DNA from: Gentiana macrophylla
Lineage: Eukaryota; Streptophyta; Magnoliopsida; Gentianales; Gentianaceae
Assembly: GCA_026214975.1 (NCBI GenBank)
Contig: JAOBSW010000120.1
Span: 56,290-120,289 of the forward strand
Length of the DNA stretch: 64,000 nt
Direction of reading: 5' to 3'
The translations under genes and the position numbers were made by a program. The notes beneath the pieces are model-generated. The model was not told the origin of the DNA, ran no database searches, and was given only the letters and a program-made list of their open reading frames with translations. Below, in pieces: positions 1 through 12,900 of this stretch. Position 1 is the stretch's first letter, and the number at the start of each line of letters is the position of its first letter.

Positions 1-145
1 TTATCCCACCCTACTTTACCCTACCCACCACCCCATCCTACTCTACCCTACAACTCCCTACCCTACCGTGCCCACCACCCATCTTACTATACCTTACCCT
101 TCCCATCACCCTAACCCAACCCACCCCTCACACCTTTTAGGGTGG
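1..145. repeat. degenerate CCCTACC-like tract
   Basis: Pyrimidine-rich sequence made of variants of CCCTACC and CCCACC. It resembles a decayed simple repeat. The canonical plant telomere unit CCCTAAA is not repeated here, so it is not called telomeric. Confidence 0.5.
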
Positions 146-1108
146 CATCAAAACATGTTCATAGAAGAATAATATAAGTGCGTATGAAATGAATATCCGA
201 CACATCTTCGACATCTCCCGACATCGTATGGATACTTTTCGACACTACCGAATAAATTTTTTTCAATTTCTACTTAAATCAATTTTAACCGAAAAAATGA
301 AGCTATCTTCGACATTATCTGCAACAACACGTGTTCTACCCAAAACACGACACGACACGCTTCGATACACCCCGACGCCATATCCAACGGTTGTCGGTTG
401 ATCAAATGAATATTAATTAAAATTTTAATTAAAATCTAACACACTATCAACACTTCACGACACAAAATCGACACCTTTCGACACTACTAAACCATTGACC
501 AAAGAAAAAACCGACACACACAATATATAGAAGTAAAAAAACGAAGACGGAAAAAAATAATCAATACATGTAGCACCCCAAAAACGATGCCCTAAAAAAC
601 GGCATAGACACACAATGTAAAATATATATACGCAAAAAGGAAAAGAAACACACACACAAACAAACTATAGTATATTGAAATATCGCATTGGTCGTATCGT
701 ACAGGATAAGACCAAAAAAAAAAAAAAAAAAGAAGAGATCTCGATGGAAAGCAAAATAATATGTAATTAAATTGGAATCGGATACATCTTAAGCACAACA
801 CACATAATAAGATTAAGAATAAATTAAAGCTAATGTGTAGATTAAAAATACAATTGAGTCCTCTAAAATGCAACAATTTAAATCAAGCCCTTCACCTCAA
901 AAAAAAAAAAAACACTTTTTTCTGGGCTGGGCCGCCCAATGACAGTAAAAAGTTTTTAAAAAAAAAATAATAATAAAAAAAAAAAGATTGGGGCGGATTT
1001 TCGGGCCGATGAACAGTAAAAAGGGGGAATCAATAAAAAAAAAAAACAAGTGTCACCATTTGACACTTTTTCCTTTCTTATATAGTAGTAAGGATAAGGA
1101 AAATACAA
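146..1108. other. AT-rich non-coding stretch
   Basis: No supported gene. It holds many short CGACA-type words near 190-480, an A-rich run near 715-735 and A-rich stretches near 900-1050. The short open frames here have no recognisable domain. Confidence 0.4.
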
Positions 1109-1109
1109 G

Positions 1110-1636
1110 ACCAATATGCCTACTTCGTTAAGTCCATATAGAAGATGTGTAAATGAACTGAACTACACATCGTCGGTTGATCGTGAATTATTTATCTTTT
1201 ATATATAAACTAAATAAGTGGTGTAATCTTATCACTTTTTTTTGAAGAAAAAAAAAGGGCAAGTCCATTCGGGGACATCCGATAAAATTGGAACAATAAC
1301 GAGAAAAAAAAGGGTAAGATTTATCAATGGTCAATGTGAATGTGAATTAATTCATCCTTCGTTAAGACCAATATGTCTACTTCGTTAAGTCCATTTAGAA
1401 TAACGTAAAATAATTTGAACCACGGATTTTAATTATAAAAAATAAAAATAAAAAGCAAAAAACTCAACAATCCAGAAACGCCTCGTCCATTAATCGTGAA
1501 TTACGTATCTTTTATAAAAACTAAATCGTTTAATCTTATCATTATTTTGAAAGGGAAAGGAAAACATAATAAGTAAAATTTGTCAATGGTCAATGTGAAT
1601 GTGAATGAGAATTTGAATTAATTTCATCCTTCTTTT
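1110..1636. repeat. direct tandem duplication, about 255-base unit
   Basis: Two diverged copies, about 1110-1362 and 1366-1636. Both begin with agaccaatatg followed by ctacttcgttaagtcc, contain gtgaattan-tatcttttat, and end with tcaatggtcaatgtgaatg. No coding potential is seen. The copies differ by substitutions and small indels. Confidence 0.7.
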
Positions 1637-1639
1637 CAC

Positions 1640-2025
1640 TAACTTGTCTGTTTGGCTCATGTGAAATTACTGAAAGGGGTTCAGGACTGAGAAGGTATTT
1701 ATTTGTCCCAATGGCAAAGAGTCTTAGAGACACAAACACAGACCAACTTCGGAGCTCATATTGGTTTCTCCTAATTAGGAAAGCCTACTATATGAGACAA
1801 AAAGAATGCTTTCAAAGTAGTAGGCTTTGTTATGCGTGCAAGCTACAGCTTCCATCTTCAATAATGTATTTATAAGTCCGAAAGCAAAACTATAAGGAAT
1901 TAAGTAACATATGCTTTAAAAATCATTAATTTTATACATGGACCTTTGTAACACAAATGGTGATCTCCATGTTTACCGACAAGGTATCGGCCTAATGGTA
2001 ATCACTAAAGTCATTACCCGTACTG
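1640..2025. other. non-coding flank with a short hairpin
   Basis: No gene seen. An 11-base inverted repeat (aaagcctacta near 1779 and tagtaggcttt near 1819) could form a stem with a loop of about 28 bases. The rest is unremarkable flank of the copia element. Confidence 0.35.
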
Positions 2026-2165
2026 ATGGAATTGAAGTCGGCCCAAATGCCTTGGAGCACAAGTCAAATAGCTAGGGTTTTATCATATTTATTTTACAGC
2101 TTTACCCTTATAGTAATTCTATATAATACTATCATTGTACTTGGATTAAATCAATGAAAATCACG
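2026..2165 (+). repeat. 5' LTR of outer copia element
   Basis: About 140 bases, near-identical to 15750-15893. The inner edge is set by the primer site tggtatcagag at about 2171. The left edge is uncertain by a few bases because the TG start is not shared cleanly by the right copy. Confidence 0.65.
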
Positions 2166-2259
2166 CTTTGTGGTATCAGAGTATCTGATACTCATCTCCC
2201 ATGCTCATCTCTCCTAAAAAGCCCTAACCTGCCGCTGTCGTCTCTTCTCGTCGGTTTCA

Positions 2260-2998
2260 ATGGCCGACTGTACTCCCACCTCCGGCAACACATCTGGTAC
2301 CTCCTCCCCCTCATCTTCCTCTCTTTCTCCTTATCCCTCTTTTACTCCATCTTCTACTATACACATTACAAAACTCACCCGTCAAAATTACCCTATTTGG
2401 CATGCACAATTACTACCCTACCTTCGAGGGCAAGGAGTTCTCGGTTACGTAGATGGAACAATCAAACCGCCGGCTGCAACCACCATAACTGACGGCATCA
2501 AGATACTGTCTGGATTTCGACAATTGGATGAAGCATGATAGTGTCATCATTTCGACTATTACATCCTCCCTATCCGATGACGTTCTCTCGCAAGTATATC
2601 ATGCGACCACTTCTGCCGAGATTTGGAAATCATTGTCAAGTTTTGCCTCGCAGTCACATGCTCAGCTTGTGCATCTTCGAACAAAGCTTGCATCTACTCG
2701 CAAGGGTTCCGTGTCGGCAACCGATTATTTGATGACACTTCAACGCATAGCCAACGACCTGAACTTGGCTGGACTTCCTTTAAATGAAGATGACCTGATT
2801 GTGTATTTTCTAGCTAGGTTGGGAATGGAATATGATTCCCTTGTCACGTTGCTTTCCACCCGGTCGGAAATGTCCTTGGATGAAGTCTTTTCGCTTTTGC
2901 TGACCACTGAGGCGAGAATTCAGCTTTACCGCCATCGCGGTGACCGCTTAATTCGTTCTTCGCTTCTCCGTCCGCAAACCTTGTTGCATCTACTGTAG
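2260..2998 (+). pseudogene. copia gag remnant (UBN2-type)
   Basis: Starts at an ATG about 80 bases after the primer site. The first frame (2260-2538) has the Ser/Thr-rich gag start followed by NYPIWHAQLLPYLRGQGVLG. After a frameshift near 2490-2515, the second frame (2528-2998) has the helical UBN2 part with SEMSLDEVFSLLLTTEARIQ. This is the capsid-like nucleocapsid protein that packages element RNA. Around 3115-3160 a cysteine-containing remnant (CRLCERYGH) looks like a broken zinc knuckle. The frameshift and the loss of downstream protease and integrase show it is not functional. Confidence 0.75.
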
Positions 2999-3159
2999 AA
3001 TCCGGCAACTATCGAGGACTATAACAGTCCGGTTCTCAGCCTATCCGTGGCCGGGGGCGTGGTTCTTCTCGTGGTCGTGGCAGCCGTAACCCGCCTCCCC
3101 CTGGATCAGTTCAATGTCGACTTTGTGAACGCTACGGGCACTTTGTTCGCGAATGTTGG

Positions 3160-4587
3160 TCTTGTTACATTTTCTTCGCACATGAATGTTCTTGGTAATT
3201 AATAAATGGATCTTTCGTATAAACGCGTCATACTGAGATGGTCACACCGAGCCCTATAAAGCGCGCCTTGTTGCTAAGAGTTTTCATCAAGAAGCAGGCG
3301 TTGATTTCTCAGAGATTTTTAGTCCGGTTGTCAAACCGGTCACCATTCGTATATTGCTTTCTCTTGCTATTTCTTAGAATTGGGTTATTCTCTAGGTTGA
3401 TGTTCAGAATGCTTTTTTTCATGGGTTTCTATCAAAGTATGTTTATATATAGCAGCCTTAGGGGTTCCACCACCATGACTTTCCCTCTCATGTGTGCAAA
3501 CGTAAGCGCAGCTTATATGGTCTTTATCAAGCCCCTCGGGCTTGGTTATCTCGCTTCACGGATGTTCTTCGTACTTATGGTTTTTTGGCCTTTAAGGCCA
3601 ACACTTCCCTATACATTTACACGTAGGGATCACATTCTATTTTTGTGTTAATTTATGTGAATGATGTTCTTATTACATGTACTTTTCCAGCTCTTATTGA
3701 TGCCACTATTGCGCATCCTACTTCACGCTTTCCTATTAAGGACCTTGGTACGTTGTCTTATTTCTTGGGTGCTGAGGCCCTATGTCCTTCTGATGGGATC
3801 ATTCTCAGTCAGTAGAAATATATTCATACAATCTTATGTCGAGCTAACATGCAATTGTCCAAGCCATACACTACTACTATGGCTTCCAATCTCCGCCTTA
3901 CTCGCACAGATGGTGAAACTTTTAAAGATGTTACACTATATCACAACATTGTTGGTTGTCTCCAATATCTTAGCTTTACTCGACCGGATATTGCTTTCGC
4001 GGTTCACAAAGTTTGCAAGTTTATGCATGCTCCCCGCACTACTCACTAGAATGCTATGTATTTTGTGGTATCTTAAGCACACTATCGATGATGGTCTTTT
4101 ATTACGGTCCTCCCCTTCTCGCATCCTGCATGCTTTTTCTGATGTTGATTGGGCGTCCGATCCCCGATGACCGCCGTTCCATTGGTGCCTTCTACATTTT
4201 CCTTGGTAATAATCATATTAGTTGGCGCTCTAAGTAACAACTCACTGTTTCCAAAAACAGTACCGAAGCCAAATATAAAGCTCTCTCCCATGCTGATGCT
4301 GAACTTCAATGGATCACTGCCCTCAGAGGCAGATCTATCTTTACTACAATGAGGTCCGCGGACCCTGTTAAAAATAAGAATACTCTACATTTTACTTATA
4401 GAAAAATATTTCGGACCCCGTGAAAAAAATTATGTACTTTGTTAAATATTTACGGACCCCGCTGAACGAAATTTCTAGATCCACCACTGACTGCCCTCTT
4501 ATGTGAGATGCGTGTGTCTCTCCCCCAGGCTCCCACCTTATAGTGTGATAACATCGGTGCCACCAACCTTACGGATAATCCGGTGTT
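3160..4587 (+). pseudogene. copia RT/RNase H remnant (left part)
   Basis: Reverse transcriptase words appear in shifting frames: the HQEAGVDFSEIFSPVVKPVT region near 3290-3345, then SFTRPDIAFAVHKVCKFMHA near 3970-4030 and the KSSTEAEYKALSHADAELQW-like RNase H region near 4250-4310. Integrase is absent. Several indels and stops prevent a continuous frame. A segment of about 130 bases near 4350-4490 does not match RNase H and looks like an extra small insertion. The coding trace ends at 4587-4592, where the solo LTR begins, and continues at 15551. Confidence 0.7.
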
Positions 4588-6202
4588 CCATGTGTTGGAA
4601 TAGTGTCCTAAACCCAATCGGGTTGGACCGGATCCGATCGGGTCGGATCTTTTCTACTATTTCTCTATGTTTATACATATATTGAATGGTTTTTCTGTTG
4701 TCATATATATGTTCTTTTAAAGAACCAATTTTGAATTGTTATATGATAACGTCCTTAGTATTAAAGCGTGATAGAGAAACCATGATGGCGATTATGGTTG
4801 ATGAGATCTCACAATCACTTTAATAAGTTTGATACTTAAATGTCTCTAGGCGATGTACTATTAAGCAGGGCATTGATAGTGCGTCAGGACTAGCACGTAT
4901 TAGATGTCTTACATCTTTAAGGGCGGGATAGATCTCTTTATCGAAGTGTGGAGATAGTTGGGTATGCGTGGGCGTGTATTAGAGAATGCGTACGTTAGAC
5001 TGACCCACTTACATGGATAAGTGTCACACTATGTGACGGTTGTATAATTATCCTTAGGACCGGAGTCTTCATGGCATCACGGTGTGGATTGTCATGCTTT
5101 GACACTATTGAGGTTTCCCCTAGCCATGAGGCGATCATGCGGTAGTGATTGGGTATGATATTGAAGCATGCGGAGTATACATGATTGGTTGTCTAGGAAT
5201 CGCGTATCCTATGATTGGGATCAAATATCCGAAATGACCTTCTTATAAGGAATGTCTTACTCTCGTGAATCTTTGCAAAGTGGGAGTAAATGAGTTACTT
5301 TGAGAGAGCTTGATATCCAGATTATAAGATACGGTCGTTAATGTTCGACACTCGACGTACGACCGTATGGATATTATTACAGCGATAGGATTGTAAGTTA
5401 CACGGTAACTGTTTCACATGAAATGTAGTAGTAATTGCATTTGACTCTTCCGATGATTGGGGGTCACGGTGTGTTGCTAGACGCTATCCCGTGATCGTTA
5501 GGCATGAAGGGCATTTTCATAATTTGCACTTTGTGTCTACGGCCAACATATTCGGAAGCCTACCGGGTCACACACATATGAACATCTAGCCGGATTAAAA
5601 TGTGGTTATAGATGATAACCAAATAAGGAAAGTTTATCTCGTACTATAAAGGTTATAGTGGTAAATTAATATGGTGGTATTTATTTATTATGAATAAATT
5701 AAATACAAGATATTAATAATATTATATTAATTAAAGAATATTCCGGATGCCAATTTATTGGCATATGGGGCGCAACTTATTAGTGTATAAGATACACTTG
5801 GATTGTGCAATTTAATTAATGATATTACCATATATTAATATAAGATATTAACATATGAATATATATATTTTCACCACACGTGAATTGCATATAGGATATG
5901 CATGTTCACATTTGTGATAAATATATATGTGTAGATTTATATTTGTAATATATATATGTGATATATACAGATGTGTAAATTGATTTATGGCAATAAGATA
6001 AATATAGTCAATATAAGAAATTGACAATATATTAGAAATATTCAATATAAGATATTGACAATATCCTAGATTTATTTGATATAAGATATTATAATAAATG
6101 AGATAAATCAATCTATTATATTTTCCTTATTTTATTGGAAAAAAGGTTTTCTTCTCCTCTACTCTACTAGGGGCGCCCCAACCACTATAAATAGGAGGTG
6201 GG

Positions 6203-7848
6203 TGTTAGGTGTAGTGCCCGAAAGACAATTTGTGTAATTGTTTTTTATGACAGAATTTATCTTACCTTATTACTTGCTTTGTGCTTGTAAGTAATACATT
6301 GCTGCAAACCCTAAGTGTATCAGTATGTAACCGCTTAAATCAGTGTATGGCATGCACGTGAGGATTGAGTTAGTGGTGATATACTTAAACTGTTAGTCCG
6401 TGGTGAACTTAATCAGAGTTTAGGGTCTCTTGATTAAAACACCAATAATGCGCCCAGAACACCTTAGGGTGTGATAGTCTTATCCGGATTTGTCGGTAGA
6501 GGGTACCTACGTGGGGCATTTATATATGATGACATTCATATAGGATTTGGACCGATTTAATCGAATTTCTCGGTATAATTCCGTAATCGAGGAATCTTAT
6601 TAAATCATTAGATGATCATATATGGATCAACCTTAATCTGAGGTGATCACGAGGATCGCTTGTCCCGGGTAGTGTTTGATGTGTTAGTTACGGTTCACTT
6701 TAATATGTGTTCCAAGCCACTTCTCATTGGCACTATCTCAGGATGAGTGAGTAGTTACGATTTTCACAGACATGGAATCCATTCCTTTCTGCGGGAAGTA
6801 GAGACGATCCCTTGTTTGTTAGCCCTAAGAAAGTGATCGATCCGGGAGTTCACATTTGACTAATTAGCTACTAGTCGATATGTGTGCTAATTGATCATCG
6901 AGGGGTTAATGGTAAATAAGGATAAGATATTAAAGTCGGGTTCACGGAGACTTCCCACTCAGAATGGACAGTCTATGGAGGGTTAATCCGTATGTAGTGA
7001 TTATATCAATGGACGCTTATTCACTCTATGGGTTGAGTATAAGTATACATCTATAATCGGTAGAATTCAGTTTCGGGTTTATGGTGGCGTAATCCCGGAA
7101 TTAATAATTAATGTACTTATTCTGTTCGACGAATAATTAATTATTGGAGCCTACTCTGTTATATAGGTCCATTGGTCCCCCGATGTGGCTTATGTAATTC
7201 GGACTAGTAATCTTGTTACTTGGGCCTCAGTGATAATTAATTGGTTGGGCTAATTAATTGATATGCATAGATATTATTTAGTTGGACTAAATAATATTAT
7301 ACACATAAAAGACATTTTATGTGGGCTATAACCCTAGTATTTGTGGCGCCAATATCATCAAATAATTAGAGAGAAATTAGTTTTTTCTTGGATAATTATT
7401 TGACATGTGATTTATCTTTTATTTGTTAAAAGATAATTCATGGAATATTGGATAATAATATGATTTATCCTAATTTGTTTAGGATAATTATGTTATTTAT
7501 CTTTTATTTGAATTAAGGGTTAATTTAATAATTATCTCTTAATTGTTGGAGGATAAGGTTACTCTCCTATATAAAGAGAGTTCTTCCAAGCCTCATAGCA
7601 ATAGAAAATTTCGCCCCACATGTCTAAAAGGAGAGAAAAATTAGTTTTTTTCTTGACTAGGGTGTCCACCAACCGCCGTTTGGAGAACACATCGGAAGAT
7701 CAAGGCGACTCTTCCCGTTATTGGTAACATAATCTTAAACCCCCTTATAGTACTTAAGTCCTTTAATTATGAATTGTGTCATATAAATCGTGATCCATCC
7801 GCTGCGCATAGATCTAACTCGTTTAGATCTAAGAACCTGCATCCTTCA
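6203..7848 (+). repeat. 5' LTR of the 9-kb element
   Basis: 1646 bases. It contains a strong TATA box (tatataaag at 7568-7576) preceded by ggataaggttactctcc. Compared with the 3' copy it lacks about 70 bases after ttgactaggg near 7663, at a shared gggt. Confidence 0.85.
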
Positions 7849-7850
7849 TG

Positions 7851-7863
7851 TGGCATCAGAGCC
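7851..7863 (+). other. primer-binding site, initiator Met tRNA type
   Basis: tggcatcagagcc starts two bases after the LTR end. It is close to the copia consensus tggtatcagagc, complementary to the 3' end of initiator tRNA-Met. Confidence 0.8.
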
Positions 7864-9960
7864 AGGTTCCACGATTTATATAGTCATAATCGTAATTAAA
7901 CGACTTAAAGGAGTGGAATTGCATGTAGGTAAATCTTATTTATTGTTTTATGCTTTGATAGTGATAAATTGTTATGGTTGAAGAGATGGATTGGGGGTTG
8001 GCACTGTTTACCCGTTAGATCTATTGTAAACTCATATAAACAATGAAAAATTTCGTTTACATGAGTATAGGAAATTATGTAATTTATTTTTATTGCAAGT
8101 TTAATTTCCAAAAAATAGATCTGTATAGTAGCTGTTTAGTCTTTTCTTTTTTTCCGTTGTTTGAGCCGTTAAAATGAAGATCCCTCCGGTCAGAATCAAG
8201 ATTGGAAGTTAATGAACAATCCCACAAAATTTGGCTTCGATCAGAGTCCGTTTGGATGTCCGTTCGTTGATGAGAAGAGGCAGATGTAACAGAAAAACGC
8301 AGGATTCACAGAAACCCTAACTGTGACTTCATCGATTTTCTGGAAAGTATTGGACCGTTGAAACGAATATCCGACCGGTAAGATCGATAATCATGGAGTT
8401 TTGGACGTAAGATAAAATTTTCAGGACGATCGGGATTCATCTTGATCCCCGATCGGCCCCGGGAAGTATATGATGCGCTGCTGTAAGAGTCTGTTTCAGC
8501 AGCAAGTTGGGCGGCTCACTGAGGAAGATTGACAAGTCAAAGCTCCGATCCGACCGTCCATCTTGAAGTCCGAAGAATGAAGATCAGATCTGGAAAGTTT
8601 TGTCCCGATCCAAGTTCGTTTGATATGCCGATCGTCGAAGATTCTTAACAGCTGCAGATTAGGGTTTTTAACTTATTTTCGAATAGATTAGTTACGGGGG
8701 TGCCAACGGTTCATCTCGGTGTTTATTTTCCGCACTAGTATACATATGTAGATTGCATGAGTAGAACTGGAAAATTGCCATGACATGCATCATATCATGA
8801 ATTCCACTCCATATGCATACATGTAGAAATTAATTCGAGGAATTAGTTAGGCATGTATAAAACGCACGATTAGTTTTAATTAATTGTTTGATATTAATTA
8901 GAAACTAATTAGGTAAAACCGAGGAACACGGGTTTTTCAATCGTCGAGGTTGGGTGATGGATTCTCGGTGAATCCCACTCTGCGAAAGCATAAGGAGTAA
9001 AATCCGAAACCTGCGTGGTTAAGGTGTTGGATTCTCGGTGAATTCCACCTTACCTAACAAGGCGAGATTACGTTTTTGTTCCGTAGTGTCTCACGTGAAT
9101 GTTTGATGTTTAAGGATTGGATAATCACGGGCAAACAGGTTCGAAAGTGGTTTAACCACGGTTGGGTGGTCAACGGTAGCTACGGCTCAATCGACTTCAC
9201 CTCCACGTGTGGCGTTTGCACGGGTGCGGCAATCTCGAGCCATCCGAAGAGCCACTACGGCTCAACGGAGCTCTCCTAGCCTTGACCCGTCCGACGGCCA
9301 CATATGTTCTAACGAATAGGTCGGGTGGGCTAGCCCACATAACCGACAACATTCGGGCCTATGATTTATTGTTCCTTAATGTAACATCAAGTCCAAAAAC
9401 ATGATTAGTAAACCCACCACTTTTTCAAAATATTGAGTGGGAGCAGGAGAGGCGACAGCCGACCCCACGGCCTCTATTGTTGACACAAGCAACGTGAGAG
9501 AATGGTGACGCCTCGTGCCGCACTGGGACCCGGCCTCCTAAGGAAGGCCTTCACCGCTATCAAAATTCAAGGCTTGGTTTCCGAAAGGATAGGATTTTGG
9601 GTACTCGTCGGGTCACCGATCGACCCTAAGGCGGCACACTCAGGGTCTACCTAAAAATGAGACGATGAGGTCACACTCATAAAAGGTATTTTTGGTAGTA
9701 CCTTCATTGAAAAAGGAAAGGTGATTGGCGATCACAAATGAGATGTTCGATTCTCAATCGATCTTCAATATTAATCGAAACCTCTTTGACCTACCCTAGC
9801 GGCTTTGAGGCATTAGATTAAATCCTTGGAGCGGTAGGATAGACTATAAGTACTTAGTTTATGTTCCTAAAATTTATTAGTAGTGTATGATTTGGATTTA
9901 TCTTACATCAATTTTATTTACAACTATTTATATATCTCTCTCAGGGTACTAGGCGCTAGT
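7864..9960 (+). other. long untranslated leader, shared with the element at 60003
   Basis: No coding frame. Blocks shared in the same order with 61815-63800 include gaagagatggattg, the ccaacggt-catctcggtg region near 8702, gatggattctcggtgaatcc (8956), the tcaaaattcaaggcttgg region (9558) and gtgggag (9437). Such a conserved 2-kb leader is unusually long for copia. It may hold packaging or translation signals, which is an inference. Confidence 0.65.
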
Positions 9961-12900
9961 GTAAAATTGACTAGTAATGACTTCGTTAAAAAGTGGCAAG
10001 TAACTAGAACGTTGTACTTATTGATCTTACATGCGATTAATTTTTAGGAAGAGATATTTTCTTGAGCCTTCAAGACTTAAGTGACGTAAATAAGTATGTC
10101 ACTACTGTCACTCATGTTGAACGAGAGACAACCATAGTTAGTTTGAAAGATGATTGGGACGATAAAATTATTCTAGCGAATTTTAAATGTGTAGTGTCTA
10201 CACGAGAAATTTTCTAATAGAAAAATTAGAGAATCATAAATTAAAGTGTCGCTAGTTAGACGGTATTTGGAACCGATAAACTAGTGGGAGCTTTTATCTG
10301 TTGTTTTTCTAATTTATTAGAAAATAAGTCCCACTGGGTAACGCTTTCATTAGACATCCCACAGTTCACGAGTAGTGTCTACTCAATTGAACTGCTAGTT
10401 CAAGACTATTTCCTTTTAAGGAAAGTTGAGAATGGGAAATAATGTCTATAAGTGTTAATCATCTTAACTAAAGTTTTGAGGCTAAACCGAAAAATTAATT
10501 ACAGAAAGTATAGGAAAAGGAAAGTGATTTCGGATCACTTAACCAATGAATCCTTGGCAACTTTCTTAACCGAGTAACTCGACTCGGGAGCTAAGTTCTT
10601 TGGAAGAACAAGAGAGCTTTGCATTAACGATTAATAGAGTAACAATGGGCAGTAATTTTAGCTAGAATAGTGGGAGTGATATAAGGAAATGAATTTCGGA
10701 TTCTATCCTTGAATATCACAGAAAAATTTATTTTTACGCTTTCTGATTCGTTGAAACAATTGGATTCACTTTCAACTCGATATATTGTTGCCTCATAGAA
10801 AGTGAATATGACATTTGTAGTACGAATCCGAGACTCGGACTTTTGTTTGATAAAGTCAGAACCACTTAGAACAGCTGAATAAGTATGTGTAACACATCTA
10901 AAACTATTAAAGGTAAAAGGTTTCCGTATTAAGATAAACGACCTTTCAATATCTATTAATTAGTGCATATATCCTAGAGACAAGACCTGCTGACTGGCTA
11001 AGGGTGATTCCTATCTCCCAGTCTTGGAACACTATCTCAAAGGAACAATGACTAAGTTTCCTTTCAATCGGGAAAGGAGGTAATTTTGAAGGGTAACATA
11101 GCTTGTTCACCATGACCTTCGGGTCTAATAAGAGATACAAGCTAGTGGGAGATTTTGAGTGGTGACATTATGTCCGATAACTACTCAAAACTTTGGTTGG
11201 TTTATCGAAAGAATACGAGGAGGTGTCTACGATTTTAGCGAGAGAATAGAGTATTCCATGCTCGAGAAATAGGCTATCGCATAGTTTTGGGACTGATGCT
11301 CGGCCCGCCTCCTAGTGGAATGTTTCTCTTTGAGGAAGAAACCATATACTTGCCCTATATAGTTATTGATATGCTACAATACCTTCGCTAAACTCGATTA
11401 AGATAATTCGTTGCAAAATAACGGTTAACATTATTATGTAAACCGAGAAGTCTACCTAGAAGATGCTAGTGAGTTTATGGATAAGGAGTGAATTCGGTTC
11501 ACACCACATCCATAAATGTAGGCATTTAGCATTTAATGCTTAAAGGTAGGATCGGGATTTTACGATACGTTCGATTGTATTTGTTAAGTGAAATATCTTA
11601 ATGAGATGAGTGAAGGTTGATCATAAGATTCTTGAGATCGAAAGTGACGGTTGAACTATCACAAGCCTTACGATAGAATCTATAAGAAACGACCTTAAAC
11701 CTTGGAGTACGGTTACCCAAAGGTAGTTACTATCTCGATTTAATCGGACCGTCCAACATTAGTTGTTGGTGATTACACCGATAAATACTACTAGATCGAA
11801 TGTCAATCCACCCAGAGACACGGTGGGAGTATGGTTTAACCGTTGACCCATTGTGATTTTGTGGACTTTATAATCTCTTTGGGGTGATTGATAACCTATG
11901 GCTCTTGGTGGGTTGTATAGGATTACGATTATAGAGGTTGGTTTGAAAACCTTATCCCCTGTGAATGGAGTTTTGGTACTCCAGGTTACATTGACCTCTT
12001 GTAGAACCACCTGAGTGTCTCAGGCCCAGTGGGAGTAATTGGTTCTACGCCGAAAAGAGTCGAATGAATAAGAAAGTTTAACTTTCAGCACAAAGCTGAG
12101 TGGTCTAAGGGTGATTCCCAAAAAAAGTAGAGAGTTAACCAGACCTTGAACTCTCTCACCACTCAATCTTGCTAGATTTCGTTAGAAAGCAGAAAATAGG
12201 GGTGATTCCCTGAGACTTTCTTGACGAACAACGGAATCTGAATTCATTCAGAACAGAAGGGTTTTAGCTAAGAATGAATAACGGATTCGTTACAAAGCAG
12301 AAGATAGGGGTGATTCCTTAAGACCTTTTTTGCGAGACTAACGATATCTTAATTCATTCAGAAAGAAAGGAGGCCTGCCATGGCTTATATCCTTTGTGGA
12401 TTTAAGAGAACCTCTCGGTCATTTAAAAGTCACATGTTTTAAAATATGTGGACTTGACCAAAATATTGATAAGTTTTTCGTAGACTGGATATCAATATTG
12501 GTAATGTAGTAGTAGTATTAGTGTTCATAAATGATAACACTAAAGCGGTTGGAAACAACATGGGTGTGCTATCCAAGTCGAAGCCGACCCACCAAGATTC
12601 TCTGGATGAGAGAATTGGACTATATTCTAAGAATTTGATTCGGTCAAATTCACAAGAATGAGTCATTGGCTATCCCATCCGTCTTATTGGTTAAGATGAT
12701 CATGCATATACGTATGCAACATTCAACGAGTAGTCCTACCTTACATCTCGTGAATGATTCTCTAAATCTCGGATAAAGAGAAAATGGGATAAAGTCTCTC
12801 TTGGATAACGGCAAGTCGAGGTTATCACAAGTCAATAGTAGTCGAATCTCGGATTCGTGCATTGAAAAGCATTTTAGTACGTCCTCAAGTATCTTTGAAG

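Noticed and set aside
1..145. Telomere-like sequence
   Set aside because: Units are irregular CCCTACC/CCCACC variants; the plant telomere unit CCCTAAA is not repeated.
592..876. 94-residue minus-strand frame rich in Phe and Leu
   Set aside because: Product of A-rich plus-strand DNA; no domain or conserved start.
9076..9404. Two overlapping frames of 65-67 residues in the leader of the 9-kb element
   Set aside because: No conservation as frames in the related leader at 62990-63200 and no known domain.
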